A stretch of DNA of 64,000 bases. Origin: Clostridium liquoris (GTDB lineage: Bacteria; Bacillota; Clostridia; Clostridiales; Clostridiaceae). Numbering within the stretch: the first letter of the stretch is position 1; each line of letters begins with the position of its first letter. The stretch spans positions 1-64,000 of the forward strand of contig NZ_PVXO01000032.1 of the NCBI RefSeq assembly GCF_002995785.1. The letters are read 5' to 3'. A program made the translations under genes and the position numbers. A model generated the notes under the pieces. That model searched no databases and was not told the DNA's origin. It worked only from the letters and a program-made list of their open reading frames with translations. Positions 37,368 to 49,700 of this stretch are shown here, one piece after another.

Positions 37368-38258
37368 ATGTATAAAATTGTAGAAAAAAAAATATTAGCT
37401 CCGAATATTTATTTAATGGATGTGGAAGCTCCAAGAATAGCTAAGTCAGCACAACCAGGACAATTTATTATAGTAAGAGCTGATGAAAAGAGTGAAAGAA
37501 TACCTCTTACAATTTGCGATTATAATAGAGAAAAAGGAACTATAACTATAGTATTTCAGGTAGTAGGCAGTTCCACTATGAAGATGTCCAAATTGGAAGC
37601 AGAAGATTACTTTCAGGATTTTGTAGGACCATTAGGACAGCCTTCAGAATTTATACATGAAAACATAGAAGAATTAAAGAAAAAAAGTATTGTTTTCGTA
37701 GCAGGAGGGGTAGGTACAGCACCAGTATACCCTCAAGTAAAATGGCTTAATTCATTGGGTATAAAAGCAGATGTAATAGTTGGAAGTAAATCAAAGGAAT
37801 TTTTAATTCTAGAAGAAGAGATGAGAAAAGAAGCTGGAAATTTATACATTACCACTGATGATGGTTCTTATGGAAATAAAGGATTAGTAACAGAAGTATT
37901 AAAGAATTTAATAGAAAATGAAAATAAAAAATATGATGTAGTAGTGGCTATAGGACCTATGATTATGATGAAATTCGTAGCAAAGCTTACAAAAGAATAT
38001 GGTATAAAAACAGTAGTTAGTTTAAATACTCTAATGGTAGATGGTACTGGTATGTGTGGAGCTTGCAGAGTAACTGTAGGAGGCCATACTAAATTTACAT
38101 GTGTAGATGGGCCTGAATTTGATGGACATTTAGTAGATTTTGAAGAAGCTATGAGAAGACAGACAATGTATAAAACAGAAGAAGGGAAACAATTTCTAGA
38201 ACAGCAAGAAAGAGAAGAAGGTCATATATGCCATGTAGGACTTGGAGGTGAAAAGTAA
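37368..38258 (+). CDS. nfnA: NfnA, NADH-dependent ferredoxin:NADP+ oxidoreductase small subunit
   Basis: The 296-residue ferredoxin-NADP reductase-like subunit has an FAD domain (PGQFIIVRADEKSERIPLTI), an NAD domain (VFVAGGVGTAPVYPQVKWL near 108) and a C-terminal [2Fe-2S] site (GTGMCGACRVTVGGHTKFTC near 224). With NfnB it reversibly couples NADH and reduced ferredoxin to NADP+ reduction by electron bifurcation. The alternative name SudB or a DHO-dehydrogenase electron-transfer subunit is excluded by the neighbour. Its TAA overlaps the nfnB ATG (TAATG). Confidence 0.93.
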   Translation: MYKIVEKKILAPNIYLMDVEAPRIAKSAQPGQFIIVRADEKSERIPLTICDYNREKGTITIVFQVVGSSTMKMSKLEAEDYFQDFVGPLGQPSEFIHENIEELKKKSIVFVAGGVGTAPVYPQVKWLNSLGIKADVIVGSKSKEFLILEEEMRKEAGNLYITTDDGSYGNKGLVTEVLKNLIENENKKYDVVVAIGPMIMMKFVAKLTKEYGIKTVVSLNTLMVDGTGMCGACRVTVGGHTKFTCVDGPEFDGHLVDFEEAMRRQTMYKTEEGKQFLEQQEREEGHICHVGLGGEK

Positions 38259-39649
38259 TGGATAGATTAAAAAAGACACCTGTTAAGGAACAAGATGCAC
38301 ATGAAAGAATAAAAAACTTTAATGAAGTATCTTTAGGATATTCGGAAGAAGAGGCAGTTAATGAAGCTTCAAGATGCCTAAATTGCAAAAATCCCCTTTG
38401 TGTATCTGATTGCCCTGTATCTATAAGTATTCCAAAATTTATTCAATGTATAAAAGAGAGAAATTTTAAAAAAGCGGCGGAAATAATAAATGAGGCAAGC
38501 TCCCTTCCAGCCATATGTGGTAGGGTATGTCCTCAGGAAACTCAATGTGAAGGAAAATGTATATTAGGTATTAAGGGAGAGCCAGTATCTATTGGAAAAC
38601 TTGAAAGATTTATTGGAGATTGGTCAAGGGAAAATAATATAGATTTATCAATAAAGTGTGAAAAGAAAAATAAGAAGATTGCTGTAATAGGCGGTGGACC
38701 AGCTGGACTTACTTGTGCTGGAGATTTAGCTAAAATAGGTTATGATGTTACTATATTTGAAGCTCTTCATGAGCCAGGCGGAGTTTTGGTTTATGGAATA
38801 CCTGAATTTAGATTACCAAAGGACACAGTAGTTAAACATGAAATAGAAAATGTAAAAAAATTAGGAGTAAAAATCGAGACAGATGTAATTATAGGTAAAA
38901 CTGTAACCATAGATGAACTAATGGAGGAAGAAGGATTTAGTGCAATATTCATTGGTTCAGGAGCAGGACTCCCTAAATTTATGGGCATACCAGGTGAAAA
39001 CTATAATGGGGTATTTTCAGCTAATGAATTTTTAACTAGGAACAATTTAATGAAAGCCTTTAGAAAAGATTATGATACGCCAATAAAAGTAGGAATGAAA
39101 GTAGCTGTTGTTGGCGGAGGAAATGTTGCTATGGATGCTGCTAGAACTGCAAGAAGACTAGGAGCAGAAGTTCATATAGTGTATAGAAGATCTGAAGAGG
39201 AGCTTCCAGCAAGAAAAGAAGAAATTCACCATGCCAAAGAAGAGGGAATAATCTTTGATCTTCTTACAAACCCAGTAGAGATATTAGCTGATGAAAAAGG
39301 CTGGGTAAAAGCTATGAAATGTATAAGAATGGAATTAGGGGAACCAGATGCATCAGGAAGAAGAAGACCTATTGAAATAAAGGATTCAGAATTTATAATG
39401 GAAGTAGATACAGTTATAATGTCTTTAGGCACTTCTCCAAACCCTCTTATAGCTTCAACAACTAAAGGATTAGAGGCAAATAAATGGGGATGCATTTGTG
39501 CTGATGAGGAAACTGGAATAACTTCTAGAGAAGGTGTATTTGCCGGTGGAGATGCGGTAACAGGAGCGGCTACAGTTATTCTTGCTATGGAAGCTGGTAA
39601 AAAGGCTGCTAAGGCTATAGATGAATTATTAATGAAAAAAAAGAAATAA
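38258..39649 (+). CDS. nfnB: NfnB, NADH-dependent ferredoxin:NADP+ oxidoreductase large subunit
   Basis: The 463-residue protein resembles the glutamate synthase small chain. An N-terminal cysteine set (CLNCKNPLCVSDCP, then CGRVCPQETQCEGKC) binds [4Fe-4S] clusters. The FAD site is IAVIGGGPAGLTCAGDL near 142, the NADP site VAVVGGGNVAMDAARTA near 283, and a closing FAD motif GVFAGGDAVTGAATV near 427. Annotated alone it would be called GltA/GltD. Coupling to nfnA and the butyrate/hydrogenase context favour NfnB. The pair would supply NADPH from the NADH and ferredoxin of fermentation. Confidence 0.93.
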   Translation: MDRLKKTPVKEQDAHERIKNFNEVSLGYSEEEAVNEASRCLNCKNPLCVSDCPVSISIPKFIQCIKERNFKKAAEIINEASSLPAICGRVCPQETQCEGKCILGIKGEPVSIGKLERFIGDWSRENNIDLSIKCEKKNKKIAVIGGGPAGLTCAGDLAKIGYDVTIFEALHEPGGVLVYGIPEFRLPKDTVVKHEIENVKKLGVKIETDVIIGKTVTIDELMEEEGFSAIFIGSGAGLPKFMGIPGENYNGVFSANEFLTRNNLMKAFRKDYDTPIKVGMKVAVVGGGNVAMDAARTARRLGAEVHIVYRRSEEELPARKEEIHHAKEEGIIFDLLTNPVEILADEKGWVKAMKCIRMELGEPDASGRRRPIEIKDSEFIMEVDTVIMSLGTSPNPLIASTTKGLEANKWGCICADEETGITSREGVFAGGDAVTGAATVILAMEAGKKAAKAIDELLMKKKK

Positions 39650-39655
39650 TAAAAA

Positions 39656-39846
39656 AAGATTGCTAAGCAACTTTTTTAGAGTACAGAGCAAAGAGTACAG
39701 ATAAGGGGAATTTTTCTCCATTTACATTATGAAAAATTTTTAAATTAAAGCTTTTCTGTAGTGTTAAGGTCAGAAAAGCCTCAATATCTGTACTCTGTAC
39801 TCTGTTATCTGTGCTCTTAAAAAATGTTTCACATTTTTGAAAAGGG
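39656..39846. repeat. Imperfect palindromic intergenic repeat (copy 2)
   Basis: The outer arms contain GAGTACAGAGCAAAGAGTAC and, mirrored, GTACTCTGTACTCTG. The core at about 39705-39748 (GGGAATTTTTCTCCATTTAC, ATTATGAAAAATTTTTAAATT) matches the repeats at 8.2 kb (inverted) and 62.0 kb. Small hairpins flank it (AAAGATTGCTAAGCAACTTTTTT and AAAATGTTTCACATTTTT). The whole gap between nfnB and ogg is this element. Confidence 0.65.
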
Positions 39847-39856
39847 GTGTTACTAA

Positions 39857-40777
39857 ATGGATTTTGATTATGTTGAAGAATCAATACAGAATGGAGTTAA
39901 ATCAGTAAAAATAAAAAATGTAAAAAACTTTGAATTGGCTCATATATTTGAATGTGGTCAGTGCTTTAGATGGAATGAGCAAGAAAATGGTAATTATATT
40001 GGAGTGGCCTTTGGAAAGGTTATAGAGGTAGAAAAAAGAGATAATGATGTAATAATATATAATACTGATGAAAAAGAATTTAGCCAAATATGGGTAAATT
40101 ATTTTCATTTATATAGGGATTATTCAGAAATTAAAAGTATACTAAGTAGGGATGAATTATTAAAAAAATCCGTAGATTTTGGATATGGTATTAGACTGTT
40201 ACAACAGGAACCTTTTGAGTTAATAGTATCTTTTATAATATCAGCTAATAATAGAATACCTATGATAAAAAGAGCTATAGAAAATATAAGCAAAAAATGG
40301 GGAGAACCAATATTATATAAAGGTAATACCTATTATAGCTTCCCAACAATAGAAAGGCTTAATAAGGCAACACAAGAGGAATTAGAGGCATGCAGTACTG
40401 GATTTAGAGCTAAATATATAAAGGATACTGTGGAGAAAATACATAATAACATAAATCCTGATTCTAATGAATATAATAAATTATTTGATATAAACTGGAT
40501 TAAAGATCAACAAGATGATATATGTCATAATGCTCTTCAAGGTTTTATGGGCATAGGACCTAAGGTAGCAGATTGCATTATGTTATTTTCTATGGGAAAA
40601 TATTCAGCTTTTCCGGTGGATGTTTGGGTAAAAAGGGCTATGCAGCATTTTTATTTAGCACCTGATGTATCATTAAAAAAGATAAGAGATTTTGCAAGAA
40701 ATAAATTTGGAGAGTTATCGGGTTTTGCCCAGCAATATTTATTTTATTATGCAAGAGAAAATCATATTATAATATAA
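39857..40777 (+). CDS. ogg: 8-oxoguanine DNA glycosylase/AP lyase (OGG1-type)
   Basis: The 306-residue protein has an OGG_N domain (FECGQCFRWN near 33) and an HhH-GPD core. GFMGIGPKVADCIMLFSM near 231 carries the catalytic Lys in the GPKVAD turn, and PVDVWVKRAMQ near 255 holds the conserved Asp. OGG1-type enzymes remove 8-oxoguanine opposite C, with associated lyase activity. The type is known from Clostridium acetobutylicum. It sits between two redox loci but in its own transcription context. Confidence 0.92.
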   Translation: MDFDYVEESIQNGVKSVKIKNVKNFELAHIFECGQCFRWNEQENGNYIGVAFGKVIEVEKRDNDVIIYNTDEKEFSQIWVNYFHLYRDYSEIKSILSRDELLKKSVDFGYGIRLLQQEPFELIVSFIISANNRIPMIKRAIENISKKWGEPILYKGNTYYSFPTIERLNKATQEELEACSTGFRAKYIKDTVEKIHNNINPDSNEYNKLFDINWIKDQQDDICHNALQGFMGIGPKVADCIMLFSMGKYSAFPVDVWVKRAMQHFYLAPDVSLKKIRDFARNKFGELSGFAQQYLFYYARENHIII

Positions 40778-40901
40778 AGATTTGTATTAAGGGAGTGAAA
40801 ATTGAAGCTATATTTATATAATGTAGATAAATGTATAAATTTATCTAAAAAAAGATTAAAAATATGTATTAATTTTTTTTGAGTTTCTGTTATAATAGTA
40901 T

Positions 40902-40919
40902 ATGTTAAGAATTTAACGA
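40902..40919. promoter_or_regulatory. Candidate Rex operator of the hydrogenase gene
   Basis: ATGTTAAGAATTTAACGA matches TTGTTAA-N4-TTAACAA at 12 of 14 defined positions. It lies 5 bp after a TATAAT-like -10 element (40891-40896) and about 80 bp before the gene. The position suits repression by Rex. Confidence 0.6.
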
Positions 40920-41000
40920 GGTTAGCAAACTGTACTAATATAAAAAGTAATGTATTTCAAAATTGAATTACTTTTTAGAAAATTAGGAGGAATTTAAATA

Positions 41001-42488
41001 ATGATAACATTTGAAACTCAATTAAAAAAATTAAAGTATCTTGTGCTAAAAGAAGTAGCTAAAATGGCATTAGAAAATAGACTTAATAAAGAGGAATTAG
41101 ATAAGATTCCTTTTGAAATAATTAAAGGCGATAAGGCAGAATATAGATGCTGTGTTTATAAGGAAAGGGCTATAGTATATGAAAGATCCAAGCTTGCAAT
41201 GGGTTGCTTACCGAATGGTCAAGTGGCTGATGAATTTGTAAATGTTGAAGATGATGATCAAATTATTTATGTAATTGATGCAGCTTGTGATAAGTGCCCA
41301 ATAAACAGATTTGTGGTTACGGAAGCTTGTAGAGGATGTATACAGCATAAATGTATGGAGGTATGTCCAGCAGGAGCCATAACAAGAGCAGCAGGCAGAG
41401 CATATATAAACCATGAAACCTGTAAGGAATGTGGATTATGTAAAGAAGTATGTCCTTATAATGCTGTAGCAGAGGTTATGAGACCTTGCAAAAGGGTATG
41501 CCCAACTGGTGCTTTGGAAATGAATCCTAAGGATAGCAAAGCTAGAATAAATAAAGAAGAATGTGTGAACTGTGGAGCTTGTATGGGTGCTTGCCCTTTT
41601 GGAGCAATATCCGATAAAAGTTTTATAGTTGATGTAATCCGTGCTTTAAAGGATAAGAAAAATGTATATGCAGTGGTAGCACCATCTATAACAGGTCAGT
41701 TTGGATCTAATGTAACTGTAGGACAAGTAAAAGCGGCATTTAAGAAAATGGGATTTAAGGATATGATTGAAGCTGCTTGTGGAGCTGATGCTGTAGCAGT
41801 TCATGAAGGAAATGAATTTATAGAAAGAATGGAAAAGGGAGATAAATACATGACAAACTCCTGCTGTTCAGGATTTTTGAATTATATAGAAAAGAAATTT
41901 CCTGATCAGATTGAAAGGGTTTCAGGTACGGTATCACCAATGATTGCAGCAGGTAGAATGGTTAAGAGTATGGACAAAGATTCAGTGGTGGTATTTGTAG
42001 GCCCATGTACTGCAAAGAAAAATGAAATCAAAAGGGATAGTATAAAGGATGCAGTAGATTATGTTATGACTTTTGAAGAGATTACTGCTCTTATGGGGGC
42101 CTTTGGTATAGATGCTGAAGAGTGTGAAGCAATAGCAACAGACGATGCTTCAATATTTGGAAGAGGTTTTGCTCAAGGCGGTGGAGTTATAGCTGCCATT
42201 CAAAATTATATGAAGAGCAAGGATACAGAAATAGAATTTAAACCAGTTAGAGCAAGTGGATCAGCTGAAATAAAGAGAACAATGATAATGGCTAAGGTAG
42301 GAAGACTTTCAGGAAACTTTATAGAGGGCATGATGTGTGAAGGAGGATGTATAGGGGGACCAGCTGCTATGGTGCCTATTATGAAATCAAGATCACAGCT
42401 ATTAAGATTTAGCAAAGAATCTACCAAAAAAGATGTAGTAGACAATGAAAATTTAAAGAAATATGATGGATTAAATCTGGAAAGATAA
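41001..42488 (+). CDS. hydA: Monomeric [FeFe] hydrogenase
   Basis: The 495-residue hydrogenase has N-terminal ferredoxin-type [4Fe-4S] clusters (CRGCIQHKCMEVCP, CKECGLCKEVCP, CVNCGACMGACP) and a C-terminal H-cluster domain. H-cluster motifs are TNSCCSGF near 293 (L1), VGPCTAKKNE near 334 (L2) and EGMMCEGGCIGG near 448 (L3). It evolves H2 from reduced ferredoxin, consuming the ferredoxin produced by Bcd-Etf bifurcation and pyruvate oxidation. L1 has Ser where the classic TSCCP has Pro, pointing to a non-prototypical subgroup (perhaps group B). A Rex-like site lies upstream. Confidence 0.93.
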   Translation: MITFETQLKKLKYLVLKEVAKMALENRLNKEELDKIPFEIIKGDKAEYRCCVYKERAIVYERSKLAMGCLPNGQVADEFVNVEDDDQIIYVIDAACDKCPINRFVVTEACRGCIQHKCMEVCPAGAITRAAGRAYINHETCKECGLCKEVCPYNAVAEVMRPCKRVCPTGALEMNPKDSKARINKEECVNCGACMGACPFGAISDKSFIVDVIRALKDKKNVYAVVAPSITGQFGSNVTVGQVKAAFKKMGFKDMIEAACGADAVAVHEGNEFIERMEKGDKYMTNSCCSGFLNYIEKKFPDQIERVSGTVSPMIAAGRMVKSMDKDSVVVFVGPCTAKKNEIKRDSIKDAVDYVMTFEEITALMGAFGIDAEECEAIATDDASIFGRGFAQGGGVIAAIQNYMKSKDTEIEFKPVRASGSAEIKRTMIMAKVGRLSGNFIEGMMCEGGCIGGPAAMVPIMKSRSQLLRFSKESTKKDVVDNENLKKYDGLNLER

Positions 42489-42522
42489 TATATGTTTGGG
42501 AAATTAACAATAAAGATTATAA

Positions 42523-42560
42523 CAAAGCCTTGCAAAATGCAAGGCTTTTGCTATTTTTTT
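42523..42560 (+). terminator. Intrinsic terminator of the hydrogenase gene
   Basis: The perfect arms AAAGCCTTGCA/TGCAAGGCTTT have a 3-nt loop and are followed by TGCTATTTTTTT. Confidence 0.9.
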
Positions 42561-42745
42561 AACATATAAAAAAAGTTCCCATTATTTTTAAATTTTCATT
42601 AACAAAGCCCATAAGTTGTGTTTTATTATTGACTTTATCCAGTATAAAATGCAATATATAATATAATAATGTAATTTTTAGTATGGTATTTAAAAAAGCT
42701 AAACGCAAATACTAACTGTATATTAACAGTGTTAAGGGAGAAGAT

Positions 42746-43483
42746 ATGATAAGAAGATTATGGCATAAGTCTAAGTACTTTTTTGGAAAACTAAATAATT
42801 ATTTGTCAAAATATAAAGGATATATAATTTTAGCTATTTTTTCTTTAGTATTTATTTATATTGGATACGAATATTTTCTTAAATATTTTTCTATACTTAG
42901 AGATCCTAATAAAATAAAAAGTGCTATAATGGCTTATGGTAAATATAGCGTTTTTGCTTTTCTTGTATTACAAATAATACAAGTTATAGTATTTTTTATA
43001 CCAGGAGAAATAATACAAGTGGCTGGAGGGTATATATTTGGAACTATTTATGGTAGTATAATATCATTAATTGGAATAACTTTGGGAGGAATAATAGTAT
43101 ATCTTATATCAAGTCTATATGGAAAACCCTTTGTTAGAAAAGTTATATCCCAAAAACAACTTAAGTTTTTTAACAAGATTTTAAGGTTTGGAAGCATAAA
43201 TTATGTGGTGTTTCTTTTATATTTAATACCAGGTATACCTAAAGATGCTTTGGCATATATATGTGGCATATCAGATATTAAATTTAAAAATTTTGTAATT
43301 TATTCAACAGCAGGAAGAGTACCATGTATATTTATATCGGCTTATTTTGGAGCTAAGATTACTTCAGGAGATGTATCAGTATTAATTACTATTGCTGTAG
43401 TTATGACAATATTGTTTGTAATTGGAGTATTAAAGGGAGAAAAAATTATAAGAAATTTATTAGGAAAAGGAAATGACAGTTAA
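42746..43483 (+). CDS. TVP38/TMEM64 (VTT-domain) family membrane protein
   Basis: The 245-residue protein has a basic N-terminus and about six membrane segments. The VTT/SNARE_assoc signature is visible as FFIPGEIIQVAGGYIFGTIYG near 87-107, then GITLGGIIVYLISSLYG. YLIPGIPKDALAYICG near 158 fits the second re-entrant motif. This DedA-related superfamily is linked to lipid scrambling or flipping and cation homeostasis; no specific role is known here. Single gene, convergent with the next. Confidence 0.85.
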   Translation: MIRRLWHKSKYFFGKLNNYLSKYKGYIILAIFSLVFIYIGYEYFLKYFSILRDPNKIKSAIMAYGKYSVFAFLVLQIIQVIVFFIPGEIIQVAGGYIFGTIYGSIISLIGITLGGIIVYLISSLYGKPFVRKVISQKQLKFFNKILRFGSINYVVFLLYLIPGIPKDALAYICGISDIKFKNFVIYSTAGRVPCIFISAYFGAKITSGDVSVLITIAVVMTILFVIGVLKGEKIIRNLLGKGNDS

Positions 43484-43500
43484 ATATAGGGGGAGCTAAT

Positions 43501-44136
43501 TTAAAATTCAGAGCCATTTTTATATATAACAATAGATACTAAGCTAAAAAATATCATAAATATAGTAATTGACATAGCACAGTGTAGAAAAAAATACTGA
43601 GGTAACATTCTAATAACAGGATCCTTATCAATATCAAAAATCCAATAATCATTTCTAAAAAATAGTCTATGAAATATGGTAAACGTAGTGTTAAAGTTTA
43701 TAGAAAAAAACGTTAAAAGCAGTATAGGCATAAATAATAGCAATCCACTTAAATATTTAAAAAGAGAAAAATCTTTGAATTTTAGGGAATAATAAACTCC
43801 TATTGAGGATATAAAAATGCTTATGTAAAATAAATAATCCATTTTTATAAATATGTTTTTTACTTCATAAAAATGAATCTTACCTTCTGAAGATGATGGC
43901 AAAGTAGGCATATTAAATTCAATATTTTGTCTAGAAGTTATAAAGTTTATTAGATAGTTATAATTTGCCTTAATGTCAGTGACATTAAATCCAGATTCAT
44001 TAGGTATGTTTAAATAGTTTATATCAAAATAGTACAGCTGTTTATTATTCACTGTTAATTTAACTGAAAGTATTATAAAAAAAAGTGTAAAATTAACTAC
44101 TAATAAAGTCTTTGATAATAATTTTAACTTATTCAT
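43501..44136 (-). CDS. DUF1461 (TIGR01906-like) integral membrane protein
   Basis: The 211-residue protein has four membrane segments, one at the N-terminus and three in the second half. An extracellular loop (FDINYLNIPNESGFNVTDIKANYNYLI, about 38-64) matches the TIGR01906 family pattern of a YYFD start and a VxDIK segment. Function is unknown. It is a single minus-strand gene between the VTT gene and groESL. Confidence 0.65.
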   Translation of the reverse strand: MNKLKLLSKTLLVVNFTLFFIILSVKLTVNNKQLYYFDINYLNIPNESGFNVTDIKANYNYLINFITSRQNIEFNMPTLPSSSEGKIHFYEVKNIFIKMDYLFYISIFISSIGVYYSLKFKDFSLFKYLSGLLLFMPILLLTFFSINFNTTFTIFHRLFFRNDYWIFDIDKDPVIRMLPQYFFLHCAMSITIFMIFFSLVSIVIYKNGSEF

Positions 44137-44389
44137 AATATATATACTCCTTGGGAATATTAATATATGTTTTATGGCAAGTATTATATAGTTAAATTAT
44201 AGCGGTTTATTTTTTTTTGTAAATATAAATATTTGTTTTATTATGCTATAAAGTAAAATAAAGAAAAGTGTAGCAATATAATAATTTAATTAGTTAAGTG
44301 GATATAAATGAATGTAATGGCTATAAAGTAGTAAATAATCCATTCTTTTAAGGTTGATATTATACATACTATTATTTATTATAATTGTA

Positions 44390-44416
44390 TCAGCACTCAT
44401 GGTCAATGAGTGCTAA
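44390..44416 (+). promoter_or_regulatory. CIRCE element (HrcA operator) with groESL promoter
   Basis: TCAGCACTC, a 9-nt spacer and GAGTGCTAA form the CIRCE inverted repeat; only one base (TCAGC for TTAGC) departs from consensus. TATAAT (44380-44385) lies directly upstream. HrcA would repress groES-groEL here. The rest of the 338-bp gap (44137-44474) is AT-rich and holds nothing else I can name. Confidence 0.95.
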
Positions 44417-44474
44417 CAACAAAATTACTATATAATATAAAATATATTTTAAAATACATTAAGGAGGGGTTTAA

Positions 44475-44747
<273 letters not shown>

Positions 44748-44802
44748 TTTAGTTTTTAAAACATTAAATTTAACATGAACATATATAGAGGAGGTAATTT
44801 AA

Positions 44803-46434
<1,632 letters not shown>

Positions 46435-46473
46435 AAAAGTGCAAACCACTTTTTAGTGAGTGGAAAGAAAAAT

Positions 46474-46522
46474 ATGAAGAAAAGGGAACAGTAATTTTGT
46501 TCCCTTTTCTTCATACATTTTT
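46474..46522 (+). terminator. Strong inverted repeat/terminator after groEL
   Basis: A 17-bp perfect stem (ATGAAGAAAAGGGAACA and complement) with a 7-nt loop is followed by ACATTTTTTG. Confidence 0.9.
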
Positions 46523-46584
46523 TGCACAAATAGATAAGGCTGTTAATTTATTGACAAATACTGATAAAACAATAACAGGAATTA

Positions 46585-46622
46585 TAACGGTTTCGTTTAC
46601 AAAAATGAAGCCGTTTTTTTTA
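46585..46622 (+). terminator. Second intrinsic terminator downstream of groEL
   Basis: AACGGTTTCGTTT/AAATGAAGCCGTT arms with wobble pairs are followed by T8. Confidence 0.8.
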
Positions 46623-46730
46623 TATTTAATTCAGAATATAGCAAAGAAGGTTATAAGTGTAAGCAGGAAGGAATAAAGATAAAGAATAGATACCAATATA
46701 ATTGAATAATGAAAGGGGGGTGGATTAAAA

Positions 46731-49700
46731 ATGTTCAGTAGAAAAGGCAAAAAAGGTAAGCTTAGTATAATTTTTATGATAATTTTAACTCTGTTATCTC
46801 AGCCATCACTACCGGTACAGGCCTTTGGTACAGATGGTGCAGAAAATAAAATGATTGATACTATTAAGTCTGTGGTTGTAAAGGATTCATCGGGAAATAT
46901 AATTGATGAAAATACTGAATATCCAATAGAACAAGGTTCAAAAGTATCACTGTTTTACACTTGGGAAATTGAAGACAGCCAGGGGGTTAAGGCAGGAGAT
47001 TATACTGAAGTCCAGGTTCCAAAAGCATTCAGTATATTCAATTATGTTGAAGGAGATCTTATTTTAGAAGATGGGCAGTCAGTAGGCAGGTTCTATTTGA
47101 GCCTAGGTGGTAAGTTGAGGCTAGTATATAATGAATATGCTGAAAATCATTCTGAAGTATCAGGAACAGTACAATTCAACAGTGAATTCAATAAACAAGT
47201 CATTAAAGGTGAGAATCCGGTAAAAATAGTTTTCCCTATTTATGAAGGCTATGAAAAGGAACTAGTAATAAGGTTTAAACCTAATAATGTATCGGGTTCT
47301 GTAGCAAAGAGTGGTATGGCAAATAAGAAAGTCAATGGGGACAAAATCGCATGGACTATAGATGTAAACAAATCCTTAAATAAATTGGATAATGCAGTGG
47401 TAGAAGATATTTTAGGAGAGGGATTGCATCTTGATAAAGATTCAGTACAAGTTCACAAATTAAATGTAGATCTGGATGGAAATGCCGCTGAAGGGGAAAC
47501 AGTTTCCAAAGATGCATATAAGGTGAATGTGGTTTCGGACGGATTTAAAGTGGAATTGGGTAATATCAATAATGCCTATAGGATAGTGTATAATACTGAT
47601 ATTGCTGATAACACTAAAACTATATTTGATAACAAAGCCAAGTTTCAAGGAGGAGAATCGGAAGCTAAAGTAACCGTAACCAAAGGTAAGACAATAGAGA
47701 AAAAAGGAACAGTTGATAAATCCTTTAACGGAAAAAAAATCACATGGACTATAGATATAAACAAATCCTTATCTGATGTTAAGGGAGCAATAGTAAAGGA
47801 TAGTATAGAAGCAGGATTGAGTCTGGACAAAAGCTCAATAAAGGTATACAAATTAACCTTGGATGACAATGGAAATGTAATTGAGAAAAGTCCTGTTAAT
47901 GCTTCAGATTATACGGTAGAATATGATTCTAATGACAAACCTTTAAGTTTTCAAGTTAAATTGGGAAATATAAGTGATGCATATCAAATAGAATATGATA
48001 CTGAAATCACGAATATGACTAAGACCAAATTTACAAATAAGGCAAATTTCTTAGGAACTGAAACTTCTGCTGCAGTTGATATAAAAAGAGGAAGCAAAAT
48101 AAAGAAAAGTGGAGTTCCTGTAATAGATTATAATGAAAAATACATTACATGGACAATTGATGTAAACACAGCTGAGGAAGAAATAAATAATGCTATAGTT
48201 GAAGACACCATTGGACCTGGATTGAGCTTAGTGAAAGATTCAATTAAGGTGTATAAATTGAATTTTAATGATAACGGAGATGCTATTCCAAACGGTGAAG
48301 TGGAAAGTAGTAAATACACAGTAACTCCCGATCAAAATGATTCTAATAAATTTTCAGTAGGATTAGGGACTATAAATAGTGCCTATAGAATAGTTTATCG
48401 TACTGATATTACAGATAATGATAAAAATGGGGGAAAAGGGTTCATAAATCAAGGAGTTATAGATGGCATAGGTACAGGAAATGTATCAGTAGATGCAGAA
48501 ATAACAAATAGTTTCAATAAGTCAGCAGATGGCAGTATAGATTATGCTGAAAAGACCATGGGCTGGAAGATAACAGTAGATCCTAAGAGGGAACCAATCA
48601 AAGGTCTTGTTATAGAGGATACATTCCCAAGAGGTGGGCTTACTATGCTGCCAGATACTTTTGTAGTTAAAAATGGTAATGCTGCATTAATCAAGGATGT
48701 TGATTATAAATTCCAGGCTAATGTGGATGGAGATTGGACTAAAGGATTTAAGATAAGCTTTTTAGATGATGTTAAGGATTCAATTTATACAATCACCTAT
48801 AAAACCAAATTTGATCCTTGGCAGGTATCAAAGGCTCATAGTCAAGCAACATACAGCAATAGCGCAGGATTTACCTGGGATAATATAAAAGAGCCCATTG
48901 ACAAGAATGCAACGCAAACTATAACAAGTATTTCAAGTAGCAATGGAAGTAAATCAGGTACATTGGATAGAGACAAAAAAGAGATTACTTGGAATATTAA
49001 CTTAAACTATCTATCTAAGAGTATGGATAAGATTATAGTAGAGGACAACATAGAAGGTAATCAAATACTGGATAAGGATTCAATAGCTATCTATGACTAT
49101 ACAGTTGAAGCAAATGGAAACATGAAGCTTGGAAGCTTGGTTGATAGAGGTAAATATAGTGTAGAAGGGGCTTCTGATAGGGTTCTTAAGATTATAATTA
49201 ATGGGCCAGTTCATAGTCCATATAGGGTTGTATTTAAAACTAAACTTGTAGGTATGTCCCAACATGAATATGTGAATACAGCAACTGTTGGGGACATTGA
49301 TTATAAGGCAAAGGTTAGCTATTCGGATTCAGAAAATTTTATTGAAAAAAGTGGTAGCCAGCATGGAAAGGAAATTAGTTGGCTGATTACTGTAAATAAG
49401 AGCTTGTCAGAAGTTGAAAACGCCATTTTGGTGGATACTCTAAGTGCTGGTCATGAAGTTATAGAAGATAGCTTTATTGTGAATAGGGCATCAGATAATG
49501 CACCTTATAAGAATTTTAAAATAACAGTTAGTCCTATGGATTTAGCAACAGGCACTCAGACTTTTAAACTTGAGTTTTTAGAAAAAATCAATACAATGTA
49601 TAAAATTTCATACCGAACAAAAATTACAACAGATGTAGACTATTCCAAGCTGTCTAATAAAGCATATTTCGAAGGTGATGGTATAACCACAAAGAATACA

